This document shows, one piece after another, positions 34,701 to 43,348 of a stretch of DNA of 64,000 nt (positions are counted from its first letter, which is position 1; every line of letters starts with the position of its first letter). Both the position numbers and the translations under genes were made by a program. The DNA is from Alicyclobacillus hesperidum (GTDB taxonomy: Bacteria > Bacillota > Bacilli > Alicyclobacillales > Alicyclobacillaceae): the NCBI RefSeq assembly GCF_900107035.1, contig NZ_FNOJ01000012.1:1-64000 (forward strand), given 5' to 3'. A model generated the notes under the pieces. The model was given only the letters and a program-made list of their open reading frames with translations. It did no database searches and was not told the DNA's origin.

Positions 34701-36203
34701 ATGACCAAAACGACCCTTGCTTACGGCCAGCCGAGCAATGAGATGGATCATCAAAAACGTCTCGACTGGCCGTTGTTTGCACTACTTTTCATCTCTATCT
34801 TGATACATCTGCCTACTCTCAACATGCCGCTTATTTCTATTGACGCCTGGCGACAAACGGACGAAGAGAGTATTGTCTACCACTTTGTCCATAACTCGAT
34901 GAACATCCTCCATCCTGCTGTCTTTTACGATGGTCTGGGCCCACAGCGGGTACAACTCGAACTACAAATCATACCTTGGCTCACAGCCTGCTTGGTGCAC
35001 GTTCTCGGTTGGCATATATGGCTTCTCCACCTCATTCCGGACGCCTGTTTTAGCTGCAACGTATGGTTATGCTATCGAGTGGCCCGCGCCTTCTCTGCAC
35101 CCGTCGGCATTGCCCGCACGGCAGCGGCCATGTATCTGCTGACTCCCTATGACATCTACTATGGACAAGCCCTCATGCCAGAAGTGGTGATGACCACGGG
35201 CATGTTGCTTTCCGTGTGGTCCACAGTCTGCTATGCAAAAAAGCCTACCTGGGAAAGATCCATTGTAACTGGACTGGCAATCTGCCTGATGTTGCTTGCA
35301 AAACTCCCATCCGCAACCGTTCTTCCTGCCTTGGCGGTTGTCGTCATCGGAGAACAGGGTTTCAGCATCCTCGCCCGCGCAAGGACTTGGGTACCCGTCT
35401 TCGTCGCCATCGCCATCACCTGGTTCTATACCGCGTACGAAGGCAAGCAGGCCGCACACGCATTCATCACAGGCGATACACATGCCTATTTGCTACAACA
35501 CCTTGGCGACGTCTTTCATCCACAAACGTATCTGCAAGCAGGTTGGTTTGGGGCGACGACAGCCGTCGGCCTCGCCGTCGCGCCAGCCGCTTTATATGGC
35601 TGTTTTTGTGCATGCCCCAACGCCCTTGCCCCGTTTCGTCAAGCCTTTGCAGCCTGGCTGAGCGGCGCTTTTCTCTTCACCGCCTGGGTCGCTACGCACA
35701 ATGCCTTGCATTACTACTACATCGTTCTCACCGTGCCGGCCGCGATGCTCGCCAGCTTGGGTCTATGGCAATTGTGGCGATCCCACCGCCTGCCATTGCG
35801 CACGATGGCTGCTGCCATCGTCTGTGGCGCTGTGACAATAAGCGTTGTGGCAACCCCGACTTACTATCAGCCAGCAGAAGCGCCCGCGTATCGGCTTGGA
35901 AGGCAGTTGCAGGCCGAGCTTCCCGCCAACGAAGGTATCGCCCTCGTCGCATCAAGTCCCATTCTGTTTGACTATGCGAAACGGGGCGGTTGGCGCTGGT
36001 ACGGCGGCGACAAAACCGCTGCCTATGCACAATGGCTTCAGCAGAAGTGGAAAGTCGGTGCGGGTGTCGCCGTGATCGAAGACCCTAGGGCATATCCGGA
36101 CTTATCCGAGTGGCTCAAAAAGCAATATGGCACGCAAGTCCGCGATGGCCATCTACTGGCCTGGCTTCCGCCGCGTGGAATGACGAAGGACGGCCGCGCT
36201 TAA
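34701..36203 (+). CDS. Polytopic membrane glycosyltransferase (GT39/ArnT-like)
   Basis: A 500-residue membrane protein with about ten hydrophobic helices and a soluble C-terminal domain. The first extracytoplasmic loop has the acidic pair pattern of GT-C enzymes (SIDAWRQTDEESIVYHF), and the second-loop segment TPYDIYYGQALMPEV is typical of the dolichyl-phosphate-mannose mannosyltransferase superfamily. It probably transfers a sugar from a polyprenyl phosphate to a surface acceptor. AAGGAG precedes the ATG at 34701. It follows an L,D-transpeptidase gene, in keeping with a cell-envelope role. Donor and acceptor unknown. Confidence 0.78.
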   Translation: MTKTTLAYGQPSNEMDHQKRLDWPLFALLFISILIHLPTLNMPLISIDAWRQTDEESIVYHFVHNSMNILHPAVFYDGLGPQRVQLELQIIPWLTACLVHVLGWHIWLLHLIPDACFSCNVWLCYRVARAFSAPVGIARTAAAMYLLTPYDIYYGQALMPEVVMTTGMLLSVWSTVCYAKKPTWERSIVTGLAICLMLLAKLPSATVLPALAVVVIGEQGFSILARARTWVPVFVAIAITWFYTAYEGKQAAHAFITGDTHAYLLQHLGDVFHPQTYLQAGWFGATTAVGLAVAPAALYGCFCACPNALAPFRQAFAAWLSGAFLFTAWVATHNALHYYYIVLTVPAAMLASLGLWQLWRSHRLPLRTMAAAIVCGAVTISVVATPTYYQPAEAPAYRLGRQLQAELPANEGIALVASSPILFDYAKRGGWRWYGGDKTAAYAQWLQQKWKVGAGVAVIEDPRAYPDLSEWLKKQYGTQVRDGHLLAWLPPRGMTKDGRA

Positions 36204-36277
36204 AATACATTGCGAATCCGTGAAGACTTTGACTCCTTACATGCACGAGCAATCCATTTGCCAATCGGAGGTACTGT

Positions 36278-37813
36278 ATGCCCAATCGCCACCGCCGCCC
36301 AGATCCGACAGAAGCCTTACAACGCCTTGGCGTCCCTCGCGAAGTCGCAGAACTGTGTGAGTTGCCCGGCGTCGGCCCGAAGATTGCCGCCGACTTATAT
36401 CGCCGTCATCGCATTGCAACGCTCGAGGGTTTGGCGGAAGCTGTGACCCGTTCGCCGCGCACATTCCAGTCCTATGGTCACAACACCGTCGATCGCTGGC
36501 AACGAGATCTCCCTGTCCTACTCGAACGTCGCCACAGCTGGCCCATCGCCCTCGCCGCTCCGCAAGCAGACGCCATCTGTGCAGAATTGGCGAACCTCCC
36601 CGGTGTCACGGCTGTATCCGTCACCGGCAGCGTGCGACGCCTTGCGGCCATGAATCGGTGTATCGAACTCGTGGTTGCATGTGCGGATCGATCCGCCCTT
36701 GATGCGTGGTGCCAGAAGGCTGGAGCTGTGACACGCATGCCTGCCGATTATCCATCGGCCATCGCAACCATCCGCTGCACGACAGGCCGTGGTGCGGACG
36801 AATTGCCGGTACTGATCCACGTCGCATTACCGGAGGCGTTTGCGGCGGCACTGTTGCAAAGCACCGGCGATCCGACTCACGTCGAAGTCGTCACGAAACT
36901 TTTGGCAGAGGCCGCTTTGACATGGAGCGAAGTGGGACTTATGCATCGCGAAACAGAATCCATTCCGATTGCGTCTGAGGCGGAACTATACGCCCGCATT
37001 GGCTTGCCCTGGTTGCCGCCTGAGCTGCGAGAAGGCGAAAGCATGCTGCAATCGCCGTCCTTCCTCATACAGCAAACGGATATTCGCGGCGATTTGCACA
37101 TGCACAGCACGTGGAGCGACGGCTCGCTGACCATTGCCGAATTGGCAGAGACCGCCGAACGCATGGGCTACGAGTATATCGCTGTGACGGATCACTCGCA
37201 GTCGCTCACCATCGCCCATGGCTTGACACCGGATGATTTGCGGCGTCAACGCAGCGAGATCGAACAAGTGCGCCGGCGCGCCAAAGTCCGTATCTTGCAC
37301 GGCTCGGAAGTCGACATTCTGGCGGACGGAAGGCTCGACTTCCCTGATGAGGTGCTTGCCGATCTCGACATCGTGATCGCCTCCATCCACACCGTGTTCA
37401 CGCAATCGCGCGATACGATGACGCGGCGCATCCTGCGCGCTTTGGCGAATCCATACGTGCACATCTTGGCCCACATGCATGGCCGGCTGATTGGCAAGCG
37501 GTCCGGCTACGCGGTCGACACGGAACAGGTGCTTGCATCTGCAGCGCGCCATGGCGTGATGATTGAGCTAAATGCCAATCCAAATCGCCTTGACATCTGG
37601 GATGAATGGATTCGCAAGGCGGTGAAGCTTGGTATTGCTATCCCCATCGACACGGATGCGCACGAGCCCGGCGAGATGAATAACATCACTTATGGCGTCC
37701 GCATGGGTATCCGGGGGTGGCTACCCAAGGCCCAAGTGCCCAATACCTTGTCCTATGCAGAGCTTAAACAGCGACTCGACGCGCGACGGATGCAGGCATC
37801 GGTCAAAAGATAG
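36278..37813 (+). CDS. PolX-like protein with PHP nuclease domain, polymerase site degenerate
   Basis: A 511-residue homologue of bacterial family X DNA polymerase. It keeps a helix-hairpin-helix segment (LPGVGPKIAADLYRRH, about 29-44), the polymerase-fold region and a complete C-terminal PHP domain (about 265-500) with metal ligands in DLHMHSTWSD, TDHS, HGSEVD, SIHTVF, LAHMHGR and DTDAHE. The catalytic aspartates are gone: the usual GDIDxL block after GSxRR reads RCIELV, and the third aspartate position in the VDLRV-type strand reads VLIHV. The N-terminal ~60 residues of normal PolX (about 570 aa) are also missing. A PHP exonuclease or phosphoesterase role in DNA repair is the likely remaining activity. 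CGGAGG precedes the ATG. Confidence 0.85.
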   Translation: MPNRHRRPDPTEALQRLGVPREVAELCELPGVGPKIAADLYRRHRIATLEGLAEAVTRSPRTFQSYGHNTVDRWQRDLPVLLERRHSWPIALAAPQADAICAELANLPGVTAVSVTGSVRRLAAMNRCIELVVACADRSALDAWCQKAGAVTRMPADYPSAIATIRCTTGRGADELPVLIHVALPEAFAAALLQSTGDPTHVEVVTKLLAEAALTWSEVGLMHRETESIPIASEAELYARIGLPWLPPELREGESMLQSPSFLIQQTDIRGDLHMHSTWSDGSLTIAELAETAERMGYEYIAVTDHSQSLTIAHGLTPDDLRRQRSEIEQVRRRAKVRILHGSEVDILADGRLDFPDEVLADLDIVIASIHTVFTQSRDTMTRRILRALANPYVHILAHMHGRLIGKRSGYAVDTEQVLASAARHGVMIELNANPNRLDIWDEWIRKAVKLGIAIPIDTDAHEPGEMNNITYGVRMGIRGWLPKAQVPNTLSYAELKQRLDARRMQASVKR

Positions 37814-37947
37814 ATGCAGTTGATCACAAAGGTGTGGCAGATGTCCGAATTTCGCATGATAGCTCCTGACCTGCAGATGGAAAACCTGTAGACTAGCAGT
37901 TGTGAGCCGCCAACAGCGGATAGACAACGAAGCTAGGGGGCTTTGTG

Positions 37948-38229
37948 ATGAAGTTCGTATACTGGGTGATTGCCGTTATCATCATCATCGGAGGTTGTCT
38001 GTGGCTATTTAACTGGTTGCGCAGGTCCGACAGGCCAAGCGATGACTATTTTGCATTACTCGAAAAGTTGCAGGCTCGTCCCGACGACAATGCCTTACGA
38101 GAACAAATTTATGCAGTAGGCCGCAAGTTCTACAAAACCCGAATGAGTGGAATTGACGATGCCATTCAAATGGATGTCGATCTCGCTTTGCGCGGGGAAC
38201 TCAAAATGCCTGTCGACGACAGGTACTGA
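37948..38229 (+). CDS. Small single-helix membrane protein (93 aa)
   Basis: One N-terminal membrane helix (about 4-26, VYWVIAVIIIIGGCLWLFNWL) is followed by a charged, helix-rich cytoplasmic domain (FALLEKLQARPDDNALREQIYAVGRKFY) resembling a tetratricopeptide-like helical pair, ending MPVDDRY. AGGGGG precedes the ATG at 37948 with 7 bases. I do not recognise the family. Convergent with the coat cluster across a terminator. Confidence 0.65.
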   Translation: MKFVYWVIAVIIIIGGCLWLFNWLRRSDRPSDDYFALLEKLQARPDDNALREQIYAVGRKFYKTRMSGIDDAIQMDVDLALRGELKMPVDDRY

Positions 38230-38235
38230 GCCGCC

Positions 38236-38271
38236 GGCAATGGCCGCCACAGTATGGAGACGGCCATTGCC
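38236..38271. terminator. Bidirectional hairpin between the small membrane protein and coat genes
   Basis: GGCAATGGCCG (38236-38246) pairs with CGGCCATTGCC (38261-38271), 11 perfect base pairs between converging genes. Confidence 0.7.
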
Positions 38272-38284
38272 ACGCGTCGAAATC

Positions 38285-38821
38285 TCAGGCCACTTCCAGT
38301 TTGGCGACAATAGCCGCCAACACTTGCAGCAGCAACTGTAGCTGGACGGCCAGCTCCGTTGCAACCACCTGAACGCGCACTGCATACGCGTTGTCGACGC
38401 GAATCACGCGGCGAATCCGCTGTGCTGTGCAGATCCGTGCGAGCAGGTCTTCCGTCACCTGCGAAGCCGCGTTCCCATCAGCGACGGACACGCTGAGAAC
38501 AATCGCCAAGGCTAATTCAAGAGCAGCTTGCAGCGATAGAGCCGCTTGCAAGTCGTGGCTGTTAATTTCGACGTTTGCCGAGTCTTTTACAATGATGTCT
38601 AGAATGGAAGACTCGTTGTCGTCGATTTCGAGAATCGCATTCTGTGCGATGCCGGGATCCCCTAATGGCAATTCGGCCTGCGGCAACTCGCACGACTTGT
38701 CGACGTCGTAGTCAAAATCCGATGCCATAGGGCGAACCGTTGTGCGTCCTGCGTTAAGCAGCGGCATACGGTTGTCATGTCGCCGACGCCGGACATGCCG
38801 GTGTTTGTTTTTCCCCTTCAC
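38285..38821 (-). CDS. Spore coat protein, CotX/CotV domain
   Basis: A 178-residue protein with a basic N-terminus (VKGKNKHRHVRRRRHDNR), an acidic middle and one Spore coat X/V domain near the C-terminus: ANVEINSHDLQAALSLQAAL, then AIVLSVSVADGN and VQLQLLLQVLAAIVAKLEVA. This domain builds the insoluble outer coat or crust. The start is a GTG with AAGGAGG 9 bases before it, and the gene overlaps the preceding 78-residue frame by four bases, so they are coupled. Last gene of the coat cluster. Size is close to Bacillus CotX (172). Confidence 0.85.
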   Translation of the reverse strand: MKGKNKHRHVRRRRHDNRMPLLNAGRTTVRPMASDFDYDVDKSCELPQAELPLGDPGIAQNAILEIDDNESSILDIIVKDSANVEINSHDLQAALSLQAALELALAIVLSVSVADGNAASQVTEDLLARICTAQRIRRVIRVDNAYAVRVQVVATELAVQLQLLLQVLAAIVAKLEVA

Positions 38822-39054
38822 AGAACAATGCCTCCTTCTTGGCCGTTTGCGCGGCCCTCGACGAGGGTCTGCTTCTGGAACGCCCAAACAAGCCGCCTTC
38901 TAGGTTTCGTTTCGCTCCCCGCGGTGGACGCTGCAGGATCCGTTTCCTCTGCATTGGACTCCGGCATTCCCATGCGTGCCATGGCGTCGCGATATGCCTC
39001 TTCCAATACAGCGCGGATGCGCTCCAGCCGCTGGTTGGGTTCCGCTTCGTGCAT
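38818..39054 (-). CDS. Unrecognised 78-aa protein within the coat cluster
   Basis: The product begins with a charged helix (MHEAEPNQRLERIRAVLEEA), has a polar Ser/Thr/Ala middle and a basic C-terminal part (KPRRRLVWAFQKQ). GGAGGGGAG precedes the ATG at 39054. It lies between two CotX-domain genes and overlaps the second by four bases, so it is probably made in the mother cell with them. No known coat family is recognised. Confidence 0.6.
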   Translation of the reverse strand: MHEAEPNQRLERIRAVLEEAYRDAMARMGMPESNAEETDPAASTAGSETKPRRRLVWAFQKQTLVEGRANGQEGGIVL

Positions 39055-39071
39055 ACGCTCCCCTCCGCCAA

Positions 39072-39509
39072 TCACAGGATTTCAAGCTTTGCAATGAGCG
39101 CCAAAAGCACTTGCAGCAGCACTTGGATATTGACACTTGCTTCCGTTGCCGTCGCTGTGACCGTCACATTGCGGGAATTCTCGATGACGGTGCGTTGTTT
39201 AATGCTCTGGCGAGTCCGGATTCGTTCAAGCAAGTCCTGCGCGATGTTGTTGGCTTCATTGCCATCGGCGATCGCGATGCTCAACACGAGTGCAATAGCC
39301 AATTGAATGGCCACCTGGAGATTTACGGCCGCCTGTGTGTCGACCGTGGTGACGGTAATTTCACACGAGTCCTTAATCAGAATGTGCTCATCGTTGAGCT
39401 GCTCTGTGCGAGCCGATTCCGTCGCTCCCTGTGAGACCCCGCCAAGTGTTGTAGCACATGGATGTGCCTGTTGTGGATCGAGTGCAGACCAAGTTGTGTT
39501 GGTTGCCAA
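39072..39509 (-). CDS. cotX: Spore coat protein CotX-like
   Basis: A 145-residue protein with the full Spore coat X/V domain: EITVTTVDTQAAVNLQVAIQ, then ALVLSIAIADGNEANNIAQDLLERI and the C-terminal VNIQVLLQVLLALIAKLEIL. These sequences match the insoluble coat proteins CotX and CotV. The start is a TTG behind AAGGAGTG. A second sigma-K-like -10 (CATACAGTG on the minus strand, 39539-39547) lies about 30 bases upstream. The same domain is present in the gene ending at 38285, so the cluster carries a duplicated pair. Confidence 0.87.
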   Translation of the reverse strand: MATNTTWSALDPQQAHPCATTLGGVSQGATESARTEQLNDEHILIKDSCEITVTTVDTQAAVNLQVAIQLAIALVLSIAIADGNEANNIAQDLLERIRTRQSIKQRTVIENSRNVTVTATATEASVNIQVLLQVLLALIAKLEIL

Positions 39510-39614
39510 TGTTCCTCACTCCTTCTGTGGAATTACCACACTGTATGGAGTTTCCTAATAAGCCGTAAAGGACAGGTTCCCTAGGACAAACTCGCCAAAT
39601 TCCCGTGCCGTGCG

Positions 39615-39836
39615 TCATTTCTTTCGCTTCGTCTCTACGTCCTCACTTGAGGATACCTTTTGCGATTGCAGAAAGTCCTCGACTTGTGCCTGCAGCGTAT
39701 GAACGAGATCGCGCAGTTTGTCCCGCTCTTCGGGCGAGATGGGCTTGCGTTTCGCTTGCGAGATGTCGTGCTTGCGAAACACGTCCTCAATAAGTAAATC
39801 CGTCAGGTTTTTCGTCACACTGTCCATGTCGTGCAT
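39615..39836 (-). CDS. cotW: Spore coat protein CotW-like
   Basis: A 73-residue protein whose core, VTKNLTDLLIEDVFRKHDIS followed by KRKPISPEERDKLRDLVHTLQAQVE, follows the pattern of Bacillus CotW (MTK-x3-LVQNIFSKHGV, then a charged helix). It is shorter than CotW but has the same lysine-rich tail. TAAGGAGG precedes the ATG at 39836; the longer frame upstream has no site. First gene of cotW-cotX-(78 aa)-cotX2, equivalent to part of the cotVWX locus. Confidence 0.78.
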   Translation of the reverse strand: MHDMDSVTKNLTDLLIEDVFRKHDISQAKRKPISPEERDKLRDLVHTLQAQVEDFLQSQKVSSSEDVETKRKK

Positions 39837-39868
39837 GAGAGATGCCTCCTTAGACTCAGATGTCGAGC

Positions 39869-39897
39869 TACAGTATGCAGACATAGCCATCCTGTCC
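39869..39897 (-). promoter_or_regulatory. Sigma-K-like promoter of the coat cluster
   Basis: The minus strand reads GGACA (39893-39897), 15 bases, then CATACTGTA (39869-39877). The latter fits the sigma-K -10 consensus CATA-N3-TA exactly, and the -35 contains the expected AC. It lies about 33 bases before the cotW-like ATG, consistent with late mother-cell expression. Confidence 0.65.
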
Positions 39898-39974
39898 ACG
39901 ACGGCCGTCCCACTGACCCGTTAAAATGGTTGATGGTGGAATCGCCAATGCGAGAAACCGGGTCGCCTATGCAC

Positions 39975-40008
39975 AAAAAAAACGTGCGGCCCTGAAAAGA
40001 ACCGCACG
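39975..40008 (-). terminator. Rho-independent terminator of panE-histidine kinase
   Basis: On the minus strand CGTGCGG pairs with CCGCACG across a 12-base loop and is followed by eight T residues (39975-39982 in the plus strand are A). Confidence 0.9.
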
Positions 40009-40033
40009 CTTGCACACTTTTCCTTTATATTAA

Positions 40034-41302
40034 TTATTCGGATGGGACTGGAAGTCGAATCACCACAGTCGTCCCTTTACCGGGCTTACTCGCGATTTCA
40101 AGCGACCCCTTGTGTTCTTCAAGAATGCGCCGGCAAATCAAAATGCCAAGTCCATTGCCACTCGCCTTCGTCGAATAAAACGGACTGCCAATGCGCTCGA
40201 GTTGCTCAGATGTCATGCCTGGACCTTCATCGGTAAATTTGACGACCACCTGGCCATCGTGCCGAAACGCACGCACAAATAGACGCCCGCCCTGCGGCAT
40301 CGCCTCAATCGCGTTTTTCATCACATTGATAAAAACACGCTTTACTTGATTGGAGTCGCCTGTCGTCCATAAGGGTTCATCCCCGATTTGCCGGACGATC
40401 TCGACGCTATGCATGTTCGCTTGCGCGTGCAACAGCGCGATCGACTCCTCCAAGCGCTTTCGGACGTCCAGTTGACCGTGCGTAATAGGCTGCGGCTTGC
40501 CGAACAGCAGCATCTCCCCGACAACGGCCTGAATCGACTGAAGCTCAGACTCCATAATTTCGCAGTAACGCACACGATCCTCAGGTGCCGCCTGTGGCAT
40601 CAACTTCGTGAAGCCAATGAGCGCCGTCAACGGATTGCGGATTTCGTGTGCGACGCTCGCCGCCAATTGGCCCAAAGCGGACAGCTTTTCCGCATCGTAA
40701 AGCATCCGTTGCGCTTGCGCCAGTTGACTTTCGGCACGCTTGCGCTCGGTGACGTCAAGATGCGCTGACATGATGGCGGTCTGTCCGCGATAGCGAATGG
40801 TGCGCGCGAGCAACGCCGTGACAATCTCGCGCCCGTCGAACGTGCGCATGCGCCGTTCAAGCAAAGGTTTGCTGGCTGCTCCAGTTCGCATGATCCATTC
40901 GATCTCGCGACGAACCTCATCGACATCATCTGGGTGGATCACATCGAAAACCGGTTTGCCCAAGATTTGCTCGACGGAAGCCGCACCGAGCATCCATACC
41001 GCTTCCCGATTGGCGTATACCCAGCGACCAGCGAGGTGCACGAAGATAGGAAATGGCGCATCATCCAGAAACGTTCGATATTCCAATTCAAGTCGGCGCG
41101 CTTGCCGCGATAAGCTGTACGTACAGACGGCGCCTATCGCGAGCATTCCGACAAACCGAAGCCAAACCGAGAATCCGGGCCATTGCTTGCCGTAAATGCT
41201 AGATAGCATATAGTTTGCTCCAAAGTGCCACACGAGCGCGGCCACGATAAAATACAAGGTGTACACCGCCGGCGCCATGCGGTCCACGCGTAACCGTCTC
41301 AC
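40034..41302 (-). CDS. Orphan sensor histidine kinase with PAS domain
   Basis: A 422-residue kinase. Two membrane helices (about 10-35 and 46-65) enclose a very short external loop, so sensing is probably intramembrane or cytoplasmic. A PAS domain (about 73-185) is followed by a HisKA box with His219 (SVAHEIRNPLTALIGF) and an HATPase_c domain with N box (NVMKNAIEA), G1 (FTDEGPGM) and G2 (GNGLGI). No response regulator is adjacent. The layout matches orphan sporulation kinases that feed Spo0F in Bacillales, which is an inference. Its ATG overlaps the panE stop by four bases. Confidence 0.88.
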   Translation of the reverse strand: MRRLRVDRMAPAVYTLYFIVAALVWHFGANYMLSSIYGKQWPGFSVWLRFVGMLAIGAVCTYSLSRQARRLELEYRTFLDDAPFPIFVHLAGRWVYANREAVWMLGAASVEQILGKPVFDVIHPDDVDEVRREIEWIMRTGAASKPLLERRMRTFDGREIVTALLARTIRYRGQTAIMSAHLDVTERKRAESQLAQAQRMLYDAEKLSALGQLAASVAHEIRNPLTALIGFTKLMPQAAPEDRVRYCEIMESELQSIQAVVGEMLLFGKPQPITHGQLDVRKRLEESIALLHAQANMHSVEIVRQIGDEPLWTTGDSNQVKRVFINVMKNAIEAMPQGGRLFVRAFRHDGQVVVKFTDEGPGMTSEQLERIGSPFYSTKASGNGLGILICRRILEEHKGSLEIASKPGKGTTVVIRLPVPSE

Positions 41303-42216
41303 GGAGAAGCGGACGTGATTGCCCGAATTGCGTGATACAAAACCTCATTGACCGGCGTGGGTATGCCTAGCTGACGCCCAATCTGACATACCTTCCCGGC
41401 CAACTGTTCAACCTCGGTGCTTCGTTTGGCCTCGACATCTTGCAACATCGACGTTTTCCCGGTTGGTGCCATCGCATGTAGCACATCATCAAAACGAGCG
41501 ATATCATCTTCTGAAAGATCAATGCCAAGCCGTTGTGCGATGGCAATCACCTCGCGCATGGCCATCGCCATGACCGTATGCGCGTCTGTAGATTGCTGAA
41601 AAACCCCGTAGGGCGCTCGCAGAATCGCCGATGTTTGGTTAACGCCAACATTGACCATAAATTTCCACCAAATAGTGTGCAAAATATCCTCGGGAATTTC
41701 ATAGCCAATGCCTGCGCGCTCAAACAGTTCACGCACACGCTCGACCGCTTCTGCTTGTTCGCCCGACGCATCCCCAAAGCTGATATAGCCCAGGTTGCTA
41801 AACGTCACATCTCTGCCGTTGCGAACGGCATCGATGGCGATGCAGACGGCATGCAGGATGGGATTGCGCGGGTAGGCAGCGCGGATGTCATCTTCACTTG
41901 CAATACCGTTTAACAGAGACATGAAGATGGTGTTGGGCCCGACTTGCCTGCGTATATCGCGCAGTGCCTGTTCCAAACCATCGTATTTAACCGCAATCAG
42001 AATCAGATCAGCCGGTTCCACATCTGCATCCGGGAGTACATAAGGAAACGCGATTTCTTGGCCGTTAACCACAACAGGACGCTCGCAGTATCGGCTTTTG
42101 CGTGTTTGGTCAACAACCACGCTCAACTCTGTCTCTGGAGCCACGAGCAGTCGACTGCCGTAAGCAGTTCCAACCGCCCCCAATCCAATCAGCGAAACGC
42201 GGCGAATTCGCTCCAT
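41299..42216 (-). CDS. panE: 2-dehydropantoate 2-reductase
   Basis: A 305-residue ketopantoate reductase (ApbA/PanE family) that makes pantoate for coenzyme A with NADPH. The cofactor motif VSLIGLGAVGTAYGSRL lies at the N-terminus, the catalytic Lys is in ILIAVKYDGL, and the C-terminal helical part has the KFMVNVGVNQ block and the Glu/Ser-containing segment near SMLQDVEAKRSTEV. The ATG at 42216 follows AAAGGTGAG. Several paralogues of this family exist in Bacillales with unclear substrates. It overlaps the histidine kinase gene. Confidence 0.85.
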   Translation of the reverse strand: MERIRRVSLIGLGAVGTAYGSRLLVAPETELSVVVDQTRKSRYCERPVVVNGQEIAFPYVLPDADVEPADLILIAVKYDGLEQALRDIRRQVGPNTIFMSLLNGIASEDDIRAAYPRNPILHAVCIAIDAVRNGRDVTFSNLGYISFGDASGEQAEAVERVRELFERAGIGYEIPEDILHTIWWKFMVNVGVNQTSAILRAPYGVFQQSTDAHTVMAMAMREVIAIAQRLGIDLSEDDIARFDDVLHAMAPTGKTSMLQDVEAKRSTEVEQLAGKVCQIGRQLGIPTPVNEVLYHAIRAITSASP

Positions 42217-42345
42217 TCTCAACTCACCTTTCTCCATCTCTAGCATACGACACGGTGCAAGCCCAAACATCTACAGATTAGGATACATGCGTCCTGTCAC
42301 CGCATGTTTTTCTGCATTCTGTGTCAGGATAATGTACGTGGACAA

Positions 42346-42375
42346 TTGCATAAAACCGAAGTTTGTATTTATAAT
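42346..42375 (+). promoter_or_regulatory. Promoter of the amino-acid ABC transporter operon
   Basis: TTGCAT (42346-42351) and a perfect TATAAT (42370-42375) are separated by 18 bases, about 30 bases before the GTG. Confidence 0.7.
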
Positions 42376-42406
42376 TTTGCAGACTAGAATTCATAGGGGT
42401 GAAAAT

Positions 42407-43291
42407 GTGAAAAAATCCATCATGTCTTTGACCACTGCAGCTGCCCTCGTCTGTGCGCTTGTCACAGGTTGTGGCACTGCGGCTTCGTCCGACAATACGG
42501 TCAGTTCCACCAATACAACTTCCAACACCGCAAATGCGGGTGCCGCCTCCATTTCGGGGACCAAAACGTCGGCACTTGGCTTAAACGCTGTCGTCAATCC
42601 CAATGCCATGCCAAAGCCTGGACAAGTCGTGATTGCTGTCGACGATACGTATCCGCCGATGGAGTATACCGATCCAAGCAACCCGAACAAACTGATTGGT
42701 TTCGATATCGATCTCGGCGACGCCTTGGCCAAGTACTTACACGAAAAGGTCGTCTGGAAGCCGACGTCCTTTGATGGTATCGTCGAAGGCCTGAAAGCAG
42801 GCAAATACGACATGGTCATCTCAACCTTGAACGATACGCCGCAGCGCGAAAAGCAAATCGACTTTGTCGACTACATGAGCTTCGGCCAAGTCATCGTCGT
42901 GAAAAAAGGACATGCAGGCAACATCAAGACCATTGCCGATTTGAAAGGAAAGAAAGTCGGCGTTGAAATTGGCACCACAAGTCAAGATGCCCTTCAAAAA
43001 GAAGGTGGCATCGACGTCAAGGAGTACAACACCTTCCCAGACGCATTTCAGGACTTGGCTGATGGCCGGTTGGCTGCCTGTGTCGTCGATGAAGTGGTCG
43101 GTCGCTACTACGTGAATCTACAGCCGAACAACTATCAAATAGCAGGTAAACCGTTCCTGTCCGAGCCTGTCGGCATCGGTATCAACAAAAAGAATGCCAG
43201 CCTCGACGCGAAGGTGAAAAAGGCCATTGCCCAAATGAAAAAGGACGGAACTTACAACAAGATTTATACGTACTGGTTTGGCGCTCAATAA
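42407..43291 (+). CDS. Polar amino-acid ABC transporter substrate-binding lipoprotein
   Basis: A 294-residue lipoprotein. A signal peptide ends in the lipobox VTGC, then a linker rich in Ser, Asn, Thr and Ala, then an SBP_bac_3 domain from about residue 67: AVDDTYPPMEY, FDIDLGDALAKYL and DMVISTLNDTPQREKQIDF are typical of glutamine/histidine/cystine-type receptors. The GTG follows AGGGGTG. It heads a three-gene importer operon with its own promoter. Exact ligand not determinable. Confidence 0.9.
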   Translation: MKKSIMSLTTAAALVCALVTGCGTAASSDNTVSSTNTTSNTANAGAASISGTKTSALGLNAVVNPNAMPKPGQVVIAVDDTYPPMEYTDPSNPNKLIGFDIDLGDALAKYLHEKVVWKPTSFDGIVEGLKAGKYDMVISTLNDTPQREKQIDFVDYMSFGQVIVVKKGHAGNIKTIADLKGKKVGVEIGTTSQDALQKEGGIDVKEYNTFPDAFQDLADGRLAACVVDEVVGRYYVNLQPNNYQIAGKPFLSEPVGIGINKKNASLDAKVKKAIAQMKKDGTYNKIYTYWFGAQ

Positions 43292-43348
43292 CGATAATCC
43301 ATTCGCCCGCGTTCTGACGCGGGCGAGCGTTTGCTAAAGGAGTGTAGT

